Assembly: GCA_044361315.1 (NCBI GenBank)
Contig: JBIKJA010000007.1
Coordinates: forward strand, 1 to 64,000
Length of the DNA stretch: 64,000 nucleotides
Direction of reading: 5' to 3'
Source of the DNA: Crocinitomix sp044361315
GTDB lineage: Bacteria; Bacteroidota; Bacteroidia; Flavobacteriales_D; Crocinitomicaceae
Under the pieces are notes generated by a model. The model worked only from the letters and a program-made list of their open reading frames with translations, was not told where the DNA came from and made no database searches. Each line of letters starts with the position of its first letter. Positions within the stretch are counted from its first letter, which is position 1. This document shows positions 62,234-64,000 of the stretch, piece by piece. The position numbers and the translations under genes were made by a program.

Positions 62234-63805
62234 TTAGTCTACATTGTCGTGTAAAAAGGAGTTGTTGTCTCTTAATCCTCCTTCACTATCAGATGAAAGG
62301 GTGAAACGACTCATTTTTTCTTCGGTTGAATGCGAAAAGTCGTCAATTTGAACGTTTTTACGTTTGTAAGCTGGTTCTTTTTCTAAATCTGCTAAACCAG
62401 CAGATGATTTTAATTTAGAAGTGTACGATTGAATTCGTTCCATTCGTTCTTTTGCTCTTGCATATTGTTCCTCCGGAGAAAGCACCGATTTTGGTATAGA
62501 TTCCGTCATTTCAACTTTCTCTTCCAAATCATCTGTCAAAAAGTGACGTACCACATTTTCTTCTTCTTTTGGTTTAGGCACTTCAACGATGTTTTCAACT
62601 TTCGGTGTTTCTGGCGTAAATGTCCAAGCAATTTCCGTTTGAGAAACTTCTTCAACGATCACCGCTTCTTTTAAAAACGGCTCAGGCGCAACCACAGGCT
62701 CAACCGCTAGTTTTTCAACCACTGGTGCTTGCCAAGTATTGGTAGGCGTTTGAATAGGTGTTTCGATTGGTTTAGAAATCATTGTTGGTACATTCTCGTC
62801 CAAACTCACCACTTTTTTTTCAGGTGCTTTTTCAAATCCTGTAATTGGCGATGAATTAAAGCCTGTTGCAATCAAGGTCACACAAATTCCTTCACCTAAC
62901 GATTCATCGTAACCATGTCCCCAAATAACATCCGCAGTTGCTCCAGCTTCATCTTGGATATAATCAGTAATTTCTCCGATTTCATCCATTAAGATTTCTT
63001 TGCTTCCGTAAGTGATATTTAATAACACGTATTTCGCTCCTCTAATATCGTTATCATTCAATAACGGAGAAGAAAGTGAAGTTTTAACCGCTTCAATCGC
63101 TCTATTTTCACCTTCAGCAATGGCAGAACCCATGATGGCAACACCACTGTTTCTCATAACCGTACTCACATCGTTAAAATCGACGTTGATCATTCCTGTT
63201 ACAGAAATAACCTCTGCAATTCCTTTAGCTGCAATTGCTAATACATCATCCGCTTGCGCAAAAGCATTTCCAAGTGATAAATTACCAAACATTTCACGTA
63301 AGCGGTCATTGTTGATAATCAACAAAGTATCCACATTTTTTCGCATTTCTTCCAAACCTTCTTCGGCTTGTAATTTTCTTTTACGACCTTCAAAACTGAA
63401 AGGAACAGTCACGATTCCAACAGTTAAAATGCCCATGTCTTTTGCTACTTTCGCAATCACAGGTGCTGCACCTGTCCCTGTTCCACCGCCCATACCTGCT
63501 GTGATAAAAACCATTTTAGTACTAGTTTTCAAAAAAGCTTTAATGTCTTCAATATTTTCAATTGCGGCATTTTTACCAATTTCAGGAATTGCACCAGCCC
63601 CCCGTCCTTCAGTTAAACTTGCACCTAACTGCATTTTAATCGGCACAGGACTGATGTCCAAGGCTTGTTGATCTGTATTACAAATCACAAAATCAACCCC
63701 TTTGATCCCTTGATTGTACATGTGGTTAACAGCGTTTCCGCCTCCACCTCCAACACCAATTACTTTAATGATTGATGATTGATCTTTTGGTAAATCGAAT
63801 TCCAT
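62234..63805 (-). CDS. ftsZ: Cell division protein FtsZ
   Basis: A 523-residue tubulin homologue forming the Z-ring. GTP-binding KVIGVGGGGGNAVNHMYNQG, tubulin signature GMGGGTGTGAAPVIA, T7 loop NVDFNDVSTVMRN. The C-terminal extension (about 325-523) is long, acidic and Pro-rich, then ends in a conserved FLHDNVD-type tail, as in Bacteroidota FtsZ. It lies 76 bp after ftsA in the same operon and ends at a terminator. Confidence 0.97.
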   Translation of the reverse strand: MEFDLPKDQSSIIKVIGVGGGGGNAVNHMYNQGIKGVDFVICNTDQQALDISPVPIKMQLGASLTEGRGAGAIPEIGKNAAIENIEDIKAFLKTSTKMVFITAGMGGGTGTGAAPVIAKVAKDMGILTVGIVTVPFSFEGRKRKLQAEEGLEEMRKNVDTLLIINNDRLREMFGNLSLGNAFAQADDVLAIAAKGIAEVISVTGMINVDFNDVSTVMRNSGVAIMGSAIAEGENRAIEAVKTSLSSPLLNDNDIRGAKYVLLNITYGSKEILMDEIGEITDYIQDEAGATADVIWGHGYDESLGEGICVTLIATGFNSSPITGFEKAPEKKVVSLDENVPTMISKPIETPIQTPTNTWQAPVVEKLAVEPVVAPEPFLKEAVIVEEVSQTEIAWTFTPETPKVENIVEVPKPKEEENVVRHFLTDDLEEKVEMTESIPKSVLSPEEQYARAKERMERIQSYTSKLKSSAGLADLEKEPAYKRKNVQIDDFSHSTEEKMSRFTLSSDSEGGLRDNNSFLHDNVD

Positions 63806-63827
63806 ATTCTTTGTTTTTTAGTCTCTG

Positions 63828-63855
63828 CGAGTCGATTTTGCAAAATATCAACTCG
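63828..63855. repeat. Inverted repeat in ftsA-ftsZ gap
   Basis: CGAGTCGATTTTG (63828-63840) is opposite CAAAATATCAACTCG (63841-63855), forming a near-perfect hairpin of about 12 bp with a 2-nt bulge. There is no T tail, so it is not a terminator. It could be a processing or attenuation site adjusting FtsZ level. Confidence 0.4.
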
Positions 63856-63881
63856 TTTAACTTGTTATTTTTTTCTATTAA

Positions 63882-64000
63882 TTAATCTTCTTCTTCAAAC
63901 CAAGTTCGACTCTTAGAAACGATTTTTTCAAAAAAGCTTCCTTTTGTTTTTGTCGAGTGATTTTTTACGGAATTATCCACTTTTTCAATCACTTCTTGTG
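63882..64000 (-). CDS. ftsA: Cell division protein FtsA, C-terminal end (cut by window edge)
   Basis: The minus-strand frame entering from the right edge ends at TAA 63882: VIEKVDNSV, then KTKGSFFEKIVSKSRTWFEEEED-like tail (here WFEEED). This matches the C-terminal tail of Bacteroidota FtsA. Position directly upstream of ftsZ supports it. The actin-like core lies outside the window. Confidence 0.75.
   Translation of the reverse strand, partial: QEVIEKVDNSVKNHSTKTKGSFFEKIVSKSRTWFEEED

Noticed and set aside
63012..63671. 219-residue open frame antisense to ftsZ
   Set aside because: Mirror of ftsZ codon usage; no start context or recognisable domain.
1..64000. tRNA, rRNA or CRISPR loci
   Set aside because: Scanned the gene-free gaps for T-arm-like GGTTCGANTCC, rRNA-like GC-rich blocks and regularly spaced direct repeats; none found. 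The GTTCGACTC at 59155 lacks a cloverleaf.

Overview
The window is AT-rich chromosomal DNA from a Bacteroidota bacterium, most likely a flavobacterium-like lineage (Flavobacteriales). The evidence is type IX secretion (T9SS) cargo with gliding-type C-terminal domains, PorP/SprF and OmpA-type partners, a TonB-dependent receptor with a carboxypeptidase-regulatory-like N-terminus, LptE and DUF4920 lipoproteins, ribonuclease Y beside ZapA, and promoters of the Bacteroidota type (TAnnTTTG near -7, with TTTG/TTG near -33 in the clearest cases). Shine-Dalgarno sequences are largely absent. Genes at both ends are cut by the window: topA on the left and ftsA on the right. No rRNA, tRNA or CRISPR array was seen.

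Layout. 1-7600 is conserved core: topA, then miaB - sigma-54 activator - lptE - TPR protein - secG, then groES-groEL. 8148-11235 is a minus-strand polysaccharide trio (GT4, aminotransferase, sugar-phosphate transferase). 11338-13543 is a division/RNA-decay block (coiled-coil protein, zapA, rny) with a possible structured RNA between zapA and rny. 13717-20534 holds an M23 peptidase, a two-component system, CsaA, a DUF4920 lipoprotein, waaA and an outer-membrane protein. 20633-28117 is a tight seven-gene nucleotide-sugar operon able to make UDP-GlcA, UDP-xylose, a UDP-diacetamido-glucuronic acid and a dTDP-4-keto-6-deoxyhexose.

30766-35026 is an accessory island. It has a truncated T9SS C-terminal domain, two tandem genes sharing an 88-residue N-terminal module (about 90% identical) but strongly diverged C-termini, a uracil-DNA-glycosylase-like gene, and a scrap heap with a hairpin repeat and IS3 pieces. 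35027-41866 is a T9SS-linked trio (OmpA/DUF1573 protein, PorP/SprF, 1192-residue PKD/SBBP adhesin-like protein). 41867-44100 is a second accessory patch: dead IS1595 transposase, XRE regulator with a 20-bp palindromic operator candidate, two small lipoproteins and a resolvase scrap. 44124-52647 is core again (gdhA, LuxR-type regulator, TonB receptor, holA, der, era). 53099-62123 mixes orphan genes (DUF2130, SET methyltransferase, MBL-fold, DUF2891, CpsB-like phosphatase) with gene remnants. 61333-64000 is yqeY, ftsZ and ftsA.

Most notable observations: (1) the tandem modular gene pair at 31374-33476 next to the UDG-like gene; (2) a three-copy dispersed structured repeat (7978, 30827, 58841) with conserved end boxes and interchangeable hairpins; (3) a single in-frame TAA that appears to split one ancestral gene at 61050; (4) the XRE/operator/lipoprotein unit. 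All functional assignments come from reading motifs in the translated sequence; no database search was run.
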